Shown: positions 18,588-28,279, numbered from the stretch's first letter. The stretch is DNA of 64,000 bases from Oceanobacillus indicireducens (GCF_014647195.1 NZ_BMOS01000005.1:741-64740), one strand, 5' to 3'. Numbers and translations: made by a program. The notes: generated by a model not told the origin, from the sequence alone.

Positions 18588-20138
18588 ATGCAACAGATGC
18601 TTTTCAGCGACCCAATCAAATTAAATGCAATTCGCTATGGAGAAAAAGAAGCAATATCCTTTATGGAGAAGAGATTTACATATCACCAATTCAATAACCG
18701 TATTAATCAGCTGGGACATGCCTTGCAGCATATTGGAGTTAAAAAAGGTGATAAAGTAGCGTTTATGTTAATGAATTGCAATCAGTTATTTGAAATTGTC
18801 TTTGCATGCAGTAAAATTGGTGCAGTTTTTGTTCCGATTAATTCCAGGTTTGTTGGCCCGGAGATTAAACACGTACTTGATGATTCAGATTCGCTTGTTC
18901 TTATTTTCGATAGTCGGTTTTCAAATGAAATGATGGCTATTTCAAATGAGGTTCGAACGACAAGGCATTTTATAAGTGTTGGGGGTGCAGCAGATATCGC
19001 AGCTTTCGAGTATGAAGCATGGATTTCTGGTTTTTCGAATGAGGAGCCTGTCCCATCTGAAACTTTACATGAACTTCATAGGATATCGATCATGTATACT
19101 GGTGGAACAACTGGCCGTCCAAAAGGAGCTGTAAGAACGCATCGAAGTTTATATTTGGTTGCTTTGCTTTTCAGTATCGAGTTCTCTATAGGAAGAAATG
19201 GTAAAGGCTTGGCATCAGGTCCATTATATGGTGCAGCAGCCTTTTCAATTGCGTTGCCAAACTTTTTTGTCGGAAACCCGGTTCATATCCTAGAAAAGTT
19301 TCATCCGATTGAAGTTCTAGAAGCAATTGAAAGAGAAAAGCCGACTTCTACTTTCCTAGCCCCGCCAATGTTTGATGCCATTTTTTCGTTGCCGGAAAAC
19401 ATTCAAAATAAGTATGATGTTTCATCCTTGCAATCTATAATCTCTGTGGGAGCACCTCTCCATACAAGTACAAAAAATGAAATCATGAAACACTTCAATA
19501 CTGCGGACCTTAACGAATTTTACGGAGCAACGGAACTTGGTGGTGCTGCAAACTTATTCCCGGAAAACCAAAGGGATAAAAACCGTTCTGTTGGAGTACC
19601 AATGCTTGGCATGGAGGTGAAGCTTCTGGATAAAGCAGGGAATACTGTCCAATCAGGCGAGGCGGGAGCATTTTACGTAAAGGGAATTACATTGTTTGAT
19701 GAGTATTATAATAGACCTGAGGCAACAGCCGAATCATTTAAAGGCGAATGGCTCGGTTTAGGCGATATAGGTGTACAGGATGAAGAGGGATTTTACTATA
19801 TCGTTGATAGGGAACAGGATATGATTCTTTCAGGTGCTATAAATGTTTACCCTGCAGAGATTGAAGAAGTTCTACATGAGCATCCTAAAGTTGCAGACGT
19901 GGCAGTCATTGGTCTACCTCATGAAAAATGGGGAGAGATACCAATTGCCATTATAGTTTTAGGAGAAGGTGAATCTGCAAATCAAGAGGAAATAATAGAT
20001 TTTTGTTCCGGGAAATTAGCTAAATATAAGATCCCGCACCGCGTTGATTTTGTAGATGAACTGCCGCGAAGTCTACAAGGAAAGTTACTAAAATATCAGT
20101 TACGTGAGAAATATATAAACAATGTAACGAGTGAATAA
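18588..20138 (+). CDS. AMP-forming acyl-CoA synthetase/ligase
   Basis: The 516-residue adenylate-forming enzyme has the P-loop MYTGGTTGRPKGA (near 169-181), EFYGATELGG, LGDIGVQDEEGFYYIVDR and the C-terminal catalytic lysine motif SLQGKLLK. It activates a carboxylic acid to acyl-AMP and then to the CoA thioester, most likely a medium or long fatty acid or a related acid. GAGGGG precedes ATG 18588. It is 69 bp upstream of an FMN lactate-oxidising enzyme. The two could share a transcript but no common pathway is obvious. Confidence 0.88.
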   Translation: MQQMLFSDPIKLNAIRYGEKEAISFMEKRFTYHQFNNRINQLGHALQHIGVKKGDKVAFMLMNCNQLFEIVFACSKIGAVFVPINSRFVGPEIKHVLDDSDSLVLIFDSRFSNEMMAISNEVRTTRHFISVGGAADIAAFEYEAWISGFSNEEPVPSETLHELHRISIMYTGGTTGRPKGAVRTHRSLYLVALLFSIEFSIGRNGKGLASGPLYGAAAFSIALPNFFVGNPVHILEKFHPIEVLEAIEREKPTSTFLAPPMFDAIFSLPENIQNKYDVSSLQSIISVGAPLHTSTKNEIMKHFNTADLNEFYGATELGGAANLFPENQRDKNRSVGVPMLGMEVKLLDKAGNTVQSGEAGAFYVKGITLFDEYYNRPEATAESFKGEWLGLGDIGVQDEEGFYYIVDREQDMILSGAINVYPAEIEEVLHEHPKVADVAVIGLPHEKWGEIPIAIIVLGEGESANQEEIIDFCSGKLAKYKIPHRVDFVDELPRSLQGKLLKYQLREKYINNVTSE

Positions 20139-20207
20139 GCCGATTTTCAATTGATAGGTAAAGGCTCGAATAAAATACTTAAGTTAGAAATCAAGGAGGT
20201 ATATTTC

Positions 20208-21374
20208 ATGGAGAACATCGGAAACAAGATTCAATTTGATATTTATTCAACGATGCACAGTCCTGATCCCGAAAGACTTCCAGTGATTCTAGAAGATTGG
20301 GAAAAACTTGCCCGTGAAAAATTAGCAGATGGCCCATATTATTATATCGCGGGTGGAGCTGGTGGAGAACATACAATGCGAGAAAATTTGAAAGCGTTTA
20401 CTGACGTGAAAATTGTTCCGCGAATGCTTCGGGATGTTGATAAGCGGGACTTGTCGATAAATTTATTCGGTGATATTTTCCCGTCTCCTGTTCTGCATGC
20501 GCCCATTGGTGTGCAATCGATTATTCATAAAGATGGAGAAATTGGTTCGGCATTAGCTTGCGCGGAATTGGGCGTACCTTATATAGCTAGTTCTGCATCG
20601 ACTGTTCCCATGGAAAAAATTGCGGAGGCCATGGGCGATGCACCACGTTGGTTCCAGCTTTATTGGAGCAGAGATCCGGATATTACTGCAAGCTTTTTAA
20701 AACGGGCAGAAGCGTCTGGCTATTCAGCAATTGTTGTTACGTTAGATACGCCAATGATGGCTTGGCGGGAGTATGATTTGAAGAATGTATATCTACCGTT
20801 TCTTGCTGGTGAAGGAGTAGGGAATTATTTTACCGATCCAGCATTCCAAGCAAAACTTGAAAAAAATCCTCAAGAAGACCCACAAGCCGCGATTATGCAT
20901 TGGACGAAAGTTTTCGGAAACACATCTTTATCGTGGAAGGATATTGCTTTTTTACGAGAGCATACGAACCTTCCTATCATTTTAAAAGGAATCCTCCATC
21001 CGGATGATGCGAAACTTGCTATGGAGCAGGGAGTCGACGGTATTATTGTATCTAATCATGGGGGACGCCAGGTAGATGGCGCAATCGGAGCATTGGATGC
21101 TCTTCCAGAGATTGTAGATGTAGTCGAAGGAAATATCCCTGTACTCATGGATAGTGGAATTCGCCGAGGTTCGGATATTATAAAAGCAATAGCTCTAGGA
21201 GCGGAGGGGGTATTAATTGGTCGCCCCCTTATGTATGGTCTTGCAGTTGCCGGTCAGCGGGGAGTTAAGGAAGTATTGCAGCATATGCTCGCCGATTTGG
21301 ATATTACAATGGGACTTGCCGGACAAAGTTCTGTAAGTCGGCTGGATAATTCGATTTTAAGAAAAAGTGAGTAG
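20208..21374 (+). CDS. FMN-dependent alpha-hydroxy acid oxidase, lactate 2-monooxygenase-like
   Basis: ATG 20208 is chosen because AAGGAGGT (20193-20200) is 7 bp away, giving 388 residues. The TIM-barrel flavoprotein shows the family signature SNHGGRQVDGA with catalytic His284 and substrate Arg287, and Lys260 for FMN. The long insertion around residues 198-232 and the length near 390 resemble lactate 2-monooxygenase more than L-lactate dehydrogenase (LldD). It probably oxidises L-lactate or another 2-hydroxy acid. A structured inverted repeat follows the gene. Confidence 0.85.
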   Translation: MENIGNKIQFDIYSTMHSPDPERLPVILEDWEKLAREKLADGPYYYIAGGAGGEHTMRENLKAFTDVKIVPRMLRDVDKRDLSINLFGDIFPSPVLHAPIGVQSIIHKDGEIGSALACAELGVPYIASSASTVPMEKIAEAMGDAPRWFQLYWSRDPDITASFLKRAEASGYSAIVVTLDTPMMAWREYDLKNVYLPFLAGEGVGNYFTDPAFQAKLEKNPQEDPQAAIMHWTKVFGNTSLSWKDIAFLREHTNLPIILKGILHPDDAKLAMEQGVDGIIVSNHGGRQVDGAIGALDALPEIVDVVEGNIPVLMDSGIRRGSDIIKAIALGAEGVLIGRPLMYGLAVAGQRGVKEVLQHMLADLDITMGLAGQSSVSRLDNSILRKSE

Positions 21375-21491
21375 GGGCGTTTTAGATGCGATTTCTTTCG
21401 CATATACTTACGATTTTGAAAAACATGTCCCAAATGACAATATTGATTTCTTGATTGTTGTAAAAGAAAAATAGCTATATATTGAGATATG

Positions 21492-21561
21492 ATATGCTCC
21501 CCCGTATAGTATATTAGACTGAGAAATAATATAAGTCTCTTCTCCTGTAGGGGGAGCATAT
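21492..21561. terminator. 70-bp inverted-repeat structure between convergent genes
   Basis: ATATGCTCCCCC (21492-21503) is perfectly complementary to GGGGGAGCATAT (21550-21561), with AGACT/AGTCT nested in the 46-nt loop. The 3-prime arm can alternatively pair GAGCA with the following TGCTC and TTTTA. It probably terminates the flavoenzyme gene on the plus strand. Confidence 0.6.
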
Positions 21562-21647
21562 GAGTGTTGTTGCTCTTTTATTATACAGTTTAGATTAAAT
21601 ACTCAAGTGGTGGTACGATGTCATTTTCATAGTTTGTTCCTCTTGTC

Positions 21648-23942
21648 TTACTTACTGACATTTACTTCAATTGGTTTGGAAACCAAATTCCAGTCTTCAT
21701 CCAACATATTAAATGTATGCACAGCGAAGACTTCAGCTCTCCCCGGTGCCAGTGCTGTTATAGTATTGCCGCTCACATTTACATAACTATCATTATCGTG
21801 GCTATAAAGAGTAGTTTCCAGATTTTCTGAACGATCCATTCGATAGTTTACAAATGTTTTTGCTTGAATGGTTGCGGATTTACCAACTTTTAAATTCCGT
21901 TTTTTTATTGGCGTTTCAATAAATGTCGGTCCGTCGCTCAACCATTGTGTATAGTCAGTGATTGGGCCTATTAAGCCTTTTTTCAATAAATCCTTAAAAG
22001 GTTCTTGACTGCGGAAAGTCCAGTGCATATTGATTAATCCCCGTTGTCTCATATATGTTATAGATTCTTCAGAAAGGCTGCCATAACTTGCATTCAAGCG
22101 GGCGCCAATACTTGTTGCATAGTTCAACATTCGTTCAGCATCTTCTATTCGTTGTTCCGGTGAATCGGGAACTGATGTAGAGTAAAGATAACCTACACTG
22201 ATTTGCGGTGCGATTTCCCGAAATTTTTTCACACTTTCCATGTCAAAGCTTTGCAGGACGACATTTTCTTCCATGCCAATCTCGATGATTTCCTGAAGTA
22301 CTTGTTCTTCTATTCCAATTCCTTTCAATTCCACAAGGAGCAGCACATCTTTGCCCTTGAAGCCTTCTAAAAACTCGCGGAAAGTAGGAACTTTTTCACC
22401 TGCGAATTCTTCATCGAAGTGACTGCCGGCATCAAGCCCACGAATTTCTTCCAGTGTCAATTCACTTACTGCACCTGTACCATTTGTTGTACGGTCGACT
22501 GTAGTATCGTGCATGATCACAAGATGACCGTCTTTTGTACGCTGGACGTCTGTTTCAATTAAATCAGTACCCAATTCATATGATAAGTGGTAACCAGCCA
22601 TTGTATTTTCAGGTGCCAGGGATGGAACACCTCGGTGTGCGACTACTATTGGACGTTGAACAATCGTTCTTTCAGGGTAATTTTCGAAAACTGCTGTAGT
22701 TTCTGCAGGATTACTGGAAATTATTCCATCGACCCCAGCATGAATTAAATCACTAGCATTTTCTCCAATGCCCCACACAGAAATTGCCCGGGTATGGAAG
22801 TAGTGTGTATTGTCAATGGAAATATGTTTCTCCGGAAGAACTACTGTAAAGGAACGACTAATATTTGCATCTTCCACTAATTTCTTCAAGTCATGTTTAT
22901 TCAAATGATTTTTCTCATAGAGAATGGCTCCACGAGCGATTGGATAAGCAGATTTAATATTTTCCAATATGTCTACATTGGCTGATAATATATGCACATC
23001 ATTGATTGATGTGGATTGTAAAGCATCAATGACACCTTCAACCGCATTCGGATCATCCACTTGAATGATTGGGATGACTTTTTCTTTTGAAGCGGCTAGA
23101 ATATCCGTTAAAGGGGAGCCCTCGACCGTAACATGTCCATCATCATTTAATTCTGCTGGAAATAATACAGATGATACTCCTTCAAGTTCATCAAATTGAT
23201 TAGGAATCTCACTTGATATTACAGTTGGTGCGTTGACGATATTTGTTTCAGGTTCATCTGGCAGAAAGGCATTTGATTCTTCCAGTGGCGGGAGTTCCTG
23301 GGTTCTTGTTGTAACTTTAACATTGTCAAAAGCAACCGTGGCACCGGAAACTTGAAATCCTAGATCTCCTTCTAAATAGGTGCCGACAAGATCTGAGTCG
23401 ATCACTAATTGATCATTGATATATTGTTGTACACGATCATGCTTTGCAATTACCTTTAACCGATATGTCTCATTATATTGGAAATCCTCTGGATAAAAGT
23501 TTGTCGCTTGTACATCCCACGTATTGGAAGGAGTACGTAAAGCCAACTCTATACCATTTAGTGCAGCTGTGCCTTTTCTAACAGCAAATTGGTAGTATGG
23601 ATAGTCTTCATCTTGAATTCTATACATCAGAGAAGCCCAGCGACCATCATTCACTGCTGATTTAAAAGAGACATCAGCCTCAAAGATATAATCACCCAGA
23701 TCCTCCCCAACTGAAAATATAACTCGTGAAGGTTGAGACGTACTTGGTGACGTCAGCTCAAGCGCCCCATCTACAACGGATGCATTACCCTCAATTACTT
23801 CAAAACCATCTGGTAATCCTTCTTTTTCGAAGTCTTCTTCCAGCAGGATTTGCTCACTTGCTGCGGTACTTTGGGAATTCAGAAAACAAACACATAGAAA
23901 GGTAACGGTGAATGTTAATAGAAATGATAAGAATTTCTTCAA
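21648..23942 (-). CDS. Secreted multidomain glycerophosphodiester phosphodiesterase
   Basis: The 764-residue preprotein starts at TTG 23942 (GGAGG 7 bp upstream) and has a Sec signal cleaved near residue 28. Domains in order: a concanavalin-like/DUF1080-like beta domain (about 30-215), a degenerate TIM-barrel-like half (about 230-425) without catalytic residues, the catalytic GDPD barrel (about 432-680) and a C-terminal Ig-like domain (about 690-764). GDPD motifs are HRG (436-438), PENT, the metal pair Glu463/Asp465 and MHD (His478). It would release glycerol 3-phosphate from glycerophosphodiesters or teichoic acid outside the cell. Its leader carries a terminator facing a possible GlpP. Confidence 0.88.
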   Translation of the reverse strand: MKKFLSFLLTFTVTFLCVCFLNSQSTAASEQILLEEDFEKEGLPDGFEVIEGNASVVDGALELTSPSTSQPSRVIFSVGEDLGDYIFEADVSFKSAVNDGRWASLMYRIQDEDYPYYQFAVRKGTAALNGIELALRTPSNTWDVQATNFYPEDFQYNETYRLKVIAKHDRVQQYINDQLVIDSDLVGTYLEGDLGFQVSGATVAFDNVKVTTRTQELPPLEESNAFLPDEPETNIVNAPTVISSEIPNQFDELEGVSSVLFPAELNDDGHVTVEGSPLTDILAASKEKVIPIIQVDDPNAVEGVIDALQSTSINDVHILSANVDILENIKSAYPIARGAILYEKNHLNKHDLKKLVEDANISRSFTVVLPEKHISIDNTHYFHTRAISVWGIGENASDLIHAGVDGIISSNPAETTAVFENYPERTIVQRPIVVAHRGVPSLAPENTMAGYHLSYELGTDLIETDVQRTKDGHLVIMHDTTVDRTTNGTGAVSELTLEEIRGLDAGSHFDEEFAGEKVPTFREFLEGFKGKDVLLLVELKGIGIEEQVLQEIIEIGMEENVVLQSFDMESVKKFREIAPQISVGYLYSTSVPDSPEQRIEDAERMLNYATSIGARLNASYGSLSEESITYMRQRGLINMHWTFRSQEPFKDLLKKGLIGPITDYTQWLSDGPTFIETPIKKRNLKVGKSATIQAKTFVNYRMDRSENLETTLYSHDNDSYVNVSGNTITALAPGRAEVFAVHTFNMLDEDWNLVSKPIEVNVSK

Positions 23943-24015
23943 TTTAAATCCTCCTTGTATATTTGTTTCTGTCTATTCTAAGAGGTCTACGTTCCTGGGT
24001 TAATCCCTCCTTTAC

Positions 24016-24076
24016 AAAAAAAATAGAGAAGACACCGAAGAGCCCCCATAAAAGGGTGACTCACGGTATCTTCTCT
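24016..24076 (-). terminator. Terminator in the leader of the GDPD gene (putative GlpP target)
   Basis: On the minus strand AGAGAAGATACCG (plus 24064-24076) pairs with CGGTGTCTTCTCT (plus 24025-24037), one U-G pair allowed, with an inner GAG/CTC and CCC/GGG stem. It is followed by a run of eight T, and the GDPD ribosome binding site lies downstream. A strong intrinsic terminator inside a 5-prime leader means expression needs antitermination. Confidence 0.8.
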
Positions 24077-24110
24077 AAGACTCTACCTAAGTAATTATGA
24101 AATTACCATC

Positions 24111-24140
24111 AGTATAGCTGCGAAATAAATCCCTTGTCTA
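24111..24140 (-). promoter_or_regulatory. Promoter of the GDPD gene
   Basis: On the minus strand TAGACA (plus 24135-24140) and TATACT (plus 24111-24116) are 18 bp apart. Transcription would begin near 24104 and run about 160 nt before the start codon, through the terminator. Confidence 0.55.
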
Positions 24141-24233
24141 TGGGGTTAATGGTTCATTTTGGAAAAATATCTAAGGAATAGGTAATGGATATCTCAATAT
24201 TTCACTTTAACGCAATATTTTAACGGTTATGTA

Positions 24234-24262
24234 TTTACAAATATGTAAGCGTTCGCTATAAT
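24234..24262 (+). promoter_or_regulatory. Promoter with cre site for the ABC importer operon
   Basis: TTTACA (24234-24239) and TATAAT (24257-24262) are exactly 17 bp apart. ATGTAAGCGTTCGCTA (24243-24258) between them is a 14/16 match to the CcpA cre consensus, so glucose repression is likely. Confidence 0.8.
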
Positions 24263-24294
24263 GTTGATTAATCGAATAACTCTCGGAGATTAGA

Positions 24295-24353
24295 AGAGAA
24301 GAGAATGAAATAATACTTCTGCCACAGGAGTATGTTTTTTCAATCTCTTCTCT
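24295..24353 (+). terminator. Terminator in the leader of the ABC importer operon (putative GlpP target)
   Basis: ATACTTCTG (24313-24321) pairs with CAGGAGTAT (24325-24333) and is followed by TTTTTT (24335-24340). An outer stem of AGAGAAGAGA (24295-24304) with 24344-24353, plus TGAAA with TTTCA of the T-run, encloses it. The purine-rich AGAGAAGA stretch is shared with the oppositely oriented GDPD leader. Confidence 0.72.
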
Positions 24354-24399
24354 ATTCATTTCCGAAAGTTTTTCGTAAATAGCAAAAGGGGGATGTAAC

Positions 24400-25437
24400 A
24401 TGAAGAAATTTCTATTGACTTTATTATTTTTAGTTTTATTTGTAGGGGCTCTTACAGCATGTGCAGGTGAAGAGTCTGAGTCTGAAGATGGGGAAGGCTC
24501 TTCAAGTGATCCAATAACATTGTATTCACCGGAGACACCGGATTTAACTAATGAACTTGCTGCAAAATATGAAGAATTATACGGACAGAAGGTTAATGTT
24601 CACTATGCGGGAACAAACGTTTTAGTGAATCAAATGATGGCGGAAAAAGGTAATCCCCAGGCGGATGTATGGTATGGGGGAGGAGGAATCCTTCCATTTG
24701 AATCTGCAGTCGAAAAAGACATCATAACACAGTATATACCGGAAAGTGCAGAGGATTGGGAGGTAGTCGAAAATGGAATTAAGATGAAACATGAAGACGA
24801 CTATTATGTCGGAACAGAATTATTTGTTCTAGGATTTTCTTATAATACTGACTTTGTGACGGAAGAAGAAGCTCCAAAGACATGGGAGGATTTATTAGAT
24901 CCGAAATGGGAAGGGAAAATTCAGTTTCCCAATCCAGCAGCATCGGGAACGGCTACTTTAATGGTACTTAGTTATATGATGCAACATGGAGAGGAAGAAG
25001 GTTGGGAATATTTTCAGCAGCTAGCTGCCCATTCCAATTCTATTCCTGACTCCGGGTCAGCTCCAACAAAAGCTGTAGCTATGGGGGAAGCCCATGTTGC
25101 AATTGGTTTTGACTTTATGGCGTATGAACATCAAGCTAAAGGAGAAACAGTAGATTTTGTTGTGCCGGATAAAACTCCTATTTTAGTAAATCCAGCCACT
25201 CTAGTTAAAGATGGGCCAAACCCAGAGGGTGGTAAGAAATTCATAGACTTCATGTTAGAGGAAGAAGCACAGCAAATTTTAGCGAATTGGTATCATATCC
25301 CTATCAACCCAGAAGTAGAGTCTCAGACACCATTAAATATTGATTCCATAAAGGATAATGCGGTGGACTTGGATATTGATTGGGTTAATGAACATTATGA
25401 CCGAATTCGTAACGAGTGGACCAATAAAATAAACTAA
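24400..25437 (+). CDS. ABC importer substrate-binding lipoprotein (Fe3+/phosphonate-type fold)
   Basis: This 345-residue protein has a lipoprotein signal with lipobox LTAC (Cys21) and an acidic linker. The rest resembles family-1 binding proteins of the iron/aminoethylphosphonate class (ITLYSPETPDL, MAEKGNPQADVWYGGG, WEDLLDPKWEGKI). GGGGGATG precedes ATG 24400. The neighbours are a GDPD, a HAD phosphatase and GlpP. This points to glycerol 3-phosphate or a glycerophosphodiester as ligand, not iron, but that is inference. Confidence 0.85.
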   Translation: MKKFLLTLLFLVLFVGALTACAGEESESEDGEGSSSDPITLYSPETPDLTNELAAKYEELYGQKVNVHYAGTNVLVNQMMAEKGNPQADVWYGGGGILPFESAVEKDIITQYIPESAEDWEVVENGIKMKHEDDYYVGTELFVLGFSYNTDFVTEEEAPKTWEDLLDPKWEGKIQFPNPAASGTATLMVLSYMMQHGEEEGWEYFQQLAAHSNSIPDSGSAPTKAVAMGEAHVAIGFDFMAYEHQAKGETVDFVVPDKTPILVNPATLVKDGPNPEGGKKFIDFMLEEEAQQILANWYHIPINPEVESQTPLNIDSIKDNAVDLDIDWVNEHYDRIRNEWTNKIN

Positions 25438-25451
25438 AGGATGTTGATAAA

Positions 25452-26573
25452 ATGGGGTCAGTTTTAATTGAGCAACTTAGAAAGGATTTTTCGGGATTAA
25501 CTGTACTTCAAGATATAAACCTGGACATTAAAGAGGGCGAGTTTTTTGCCCTCCTCGGTCCATCCGGCTGTGGGAAAACAACGACAATGAGATGTATAGC
25601 AGGTTTTGAAACACCAACTAGTGGCACCATTAAAATTGGAGATAAAAATGTGGCGAATTTAGCACCAAACGAACGAAATTGTGGAATGGTTTTCCAGAGC
25701 TACGCACTTTTTCCCCATATGAATGTATTCGATAATGTCGCTTATAGTTTAAATATTAAGGAATTGAAAAAGAGCAATTTCTTTAAAAAAGCTGGAGTTT
25801 ATACACGAATGCTAAATAGTAAAATTGTAAAATATCCACAACATATCGAGAGAAAGGTAATGGACATATTAGAGTACGTCGAATTAACAGAACATGCAAA
25901 AAAGCTTACCAGTGAATTATCTGGAGGGCAACAACAGCGTGTGGCATTGGCAAGAGCACTAGTAATGGAGCCTGAAGTACTTTTAATGGATGAGCCTTTG
26001 TCCAATCTGGATTTAAAGCTACGTCATACAATGCGAAATACAATTCGGCGAATCCAACAGGATTTAAAAATAACTACAATTTTTGTAACTCATGACCAGG
26101 AAGAGGCAATGAGCATGGCAGACCGGATAGCTGTAATGAAGGATGGAAAGATATTACAGGTAGGAACGCCTACCGATTTATACAGCAATCCCAACACGCC
26201 ATTCATTGCAGATTTTGTGGGTACGTCTAACATCTTATCTGGTAAAGTTGTTGGAAGTGAAAAGGGAGAGACAATTGTTCAGATCGGTAATCAACAAATT
26301 AAGTCATCCGCCCAAACGGATAAGAAAGATGTACAGGTAATCATTCGACCTGAAAATATTAATGTGTTAAATGGTGCTCCGGATAACTTTGGTAATTCCT
26401 TTGAGGGGACCATCCATTTAGCGACCTATCTTGGCTCAATTGTTCGCTACGATGTAAGAGTCGGTGAACATCAATTACTAATAGATACGACATATGAATC
26501 AGGTGACAGCATTAAGAAAAATGGTTCAACTATCCGTTTAGGTGTATCACCTGAAAGGGTGTTACTAATATGA
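25452..26573 (+). CDS. ABC importer ATPase with TOBE domain
   Basis: The 373-residue ATPase has Walker A GPSGCGKTT, Q-loop FQSYALFPHM, signature [15 protein letters not shown], Walker B VLLMDEP and H-loop VTHDQEEAMSMADR. It carries an unusual insert near residues 100-125 and a C-terminal TOBE domain (about 270-373). It is of the PotA/FbpC type. It overlaps the permease gene by 4 bp (ATGA), so the three importer genes are one operon. Confidence 0.93.
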   Translation: MGSVLIEQLRKDFSGLTVLQDINLDIKEGEFFALLGPSGCGKTTTMRCIAGFETPTSGTIKIGDKNVANLAPNERNCGMVFQSYALFPHMNVFDNVAYSLNIKELKKSNFFKKAGVYTRMLNSKIVKYPQHIERKVMDILEYVELTEHAKKLTSELSGGQQQRVALARALVMEPEVLLMDEPLSNLDLKLRHTMRNTIRRIQQDLKITTIFVTHDQEEAMSMADRIAVMKDGKILQVGTPTDLYSNPNTPFIADFVGTSNILSGKVVGSEKGETIVQIGNQQIKSSAQTDKKDVQVIIRPENINVLNGAPDNFGNSFEGTIHLATYLGSIVRYDVRVGEHQLLIDTTYESGDSIKKNGSTIRLGVSPERVLLI

Positions 26574-28279
26574 ACAAATTCAAACAAAACTTTATGGGAT
26601 TGGGTTTAATTAAATTATTAATATACGGATTTTTTCTTTTGTTTTTAATCATCCCTTTATTATCTGTTTTTTTAGTCGCTTTTACAGATGAACCTATTAA
26701 TGTGTTTGGTTCGCTCGTTAGCTGGGAGCAAATGCAAATTACAATTGACCAGTTAAAGAACGCTACATTAGATAATTTTAAAGCTATGTTTACTTATGGA
26801 AGTTATTTTAGAGGATTAATTAATAGTTTAAAGCTTTCTTTAATAGTTTCTTTATGGGTACTTATTATTTGTATTCCAATAGCATATGGAATTGCACGCA
26901 CAAAGATGCCGTTTAAAAGGACGATTAGCGCATTATGCACCGTGCCTCTAGTTATCCCGACATTTATTTCTGCCTATGCGTTCATTATTATGTTTGGACG
27001 TTCCGGATGGGTTACTTATATTTATGAAAAAATGGGTGGAGAAGGAATGTTGATTGATCCGTATTCGATGACTGGGATAGCGATTGTGCAAATTTTCTTT
27101 TTCTTCCCGTATGCACTTTGGCCAATGGTCGCGGCTTTTAAGATTAGTGATATATCCTTGGAAGAAGCCTCCCGTAATATGGGTTCTAGGGGTTGGTTAA
27201 CATTTATAACAGTCACATTTCCACTGGCTTTGCCCGGTATGCTTTCGACTTTATTAGTAATATTTGCTGTCAGTTTTTCAGATTTCGGAACACCGATTAT
27301 TTTGGCGCCAAATGATTTAAATCTTATCGTTGTGGATGCTTATCGGGAAATCTCTGGGTTCTTTAACTGGGGCGGGGCTGCTATTCTAACTGTAATTATG
27401 ATTGCGGTTGCTGGGGTTGTCTATTGGTTGCAAAACTATCTTCTTAAAGATAAAAATTATGACGTACTTTCTGGCAAGCCGAAACAAGTGAAACTTAATA
27501 AAAATAAAGCTTTAACAATTCCGCTTACTATATTCTCAGGCATAGTTGTATTGATTCCAATTCTTGCTATGATTACAGTTTTCTTGCAGTCCATAGCGAC
27601 AACCTGGGGAAGGGATCCATTACCTAGTGGATATACATTTGATCATTATCGTACCATATTTACTTCTTCTTTGGGGAATATCCAAAATAGTTTAGTCCTA
27701 GCAGGTGGAGCACTTATTCTAAGTGCGGTTATCGCTACATTTGTATCGTACTTTGTTGTCCGTCAGCGCTCTACAACCTTAGATTTTATGACAACTATTC
27801 CGTTGATTGTACCGGGAATTGCTTTTGGTATCGCCTTAATTCAAACCTTTAATACTGCACCTTTACAGTTGACTGGAACCGCATTAATTTTAATCATTGC
27901 CTATAGTATCCGTAGATTACCATATATGGTTCGTTCTACAGTAGGAACGATGAGAGCTATAAAACAAGATATTGAAGAAGCTGCTGTCAGCCTAGGAGCT
28001 TCTACATTAACGGCAGCTACAACAGTCGTTGGTCCATTAATGCTTCCAGGTATTGCTGCTGGTTCTATTTTAGTATTTGTAACAGTTATAAAGGAAACCA
28101 GTGTTTCTATTTTAATGGCTCCTGCTGAATGGGCACCCATGAGTCTGGCGATTTTTCAAAATGTATTGAGAGCTGAATACTACTCAGCGGCAGCGATGTC
28201 AGTTATTTTAGTTATTATAGTTCTCGTACTGCAAGCTATCGCAAATAAGTTATCTGGAGGAAATAAGTCACACGAATAA
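26570..28279 (+). CDS. ABC importer permease with two fused transmembrane domains
   Basis: The 569-residue protein is a tandem duplication of the six-helix permease fold, as in iron(III)/phosphonate-type systems. There are two docking loops, DISLEEASRNMGSRGWLTFI near residue 200 and QDIEEAAVSLGASTLTAATT near 475. A single polypeptide therefore forms both halves of the channel. ATG 26570 overlaps the ATPase stop. Its partners are the lipoprotein and ATPase upstream; the HAD phosphatase follows after 39 bp. Confidence 0.92.
   Translation: MNKFKQNFMGLGLIKLLIYGFFLLFLIIPLLSVFLVAFTDEPINVFGSLVSWEQMQITIDQLKNATLDNFKAMFTYGSYFRGLINSLKLSLIVSLWVLIICIPIAYGIARTKMPFKRTISALCTVPLVIPTFISAYAFIIMFGRSGWVTYIYEKMGGEGMLIDPYSMTGIAIVQIFFFFPYALWPMVAAFKISDISLEEASRNMGSRGWLTFITVTFPLALPGMLSTLLVIFAVSFSDFGTPIILAPNDLNLIVVDAYREISGFFNWGGAAILTVIMIAVAGVVYWLQNYLLKDKNYDVLSGKPKQVKLNKNKALTIPLTIFSGIVVLIPILAMITVFLQSIATTWGRDPLPSGYTFDHYRTIFTSSLGNIQNSLVLAGGALILSAVIATFVSYFVVRQRSTTLDFMTTIPLIVPGIAFGIALIQTFNTAPLQLTGTALILIIAYSIRRLPYMVRSTVGTMRAIKQDIEEAAVSLGASTLTAATTVVGPLMLPGIAAGSILVFVTVIKETSVSILMAPAEWAPMSLAIFQNVLRAEYYSAAAMSVILVIIVLVLQAIANKLSGGNKSHE

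Noticed and set aside
21379-21474. Short open stretch after the flavoenzyme gene that reads like protein (YDFEKHVPNDNIDFLIVVKEK)
   Set aside because: It has about 30 codons without a start codon or ribosome binding site. It may be a gene relic, but a single short match by eye is not enough.
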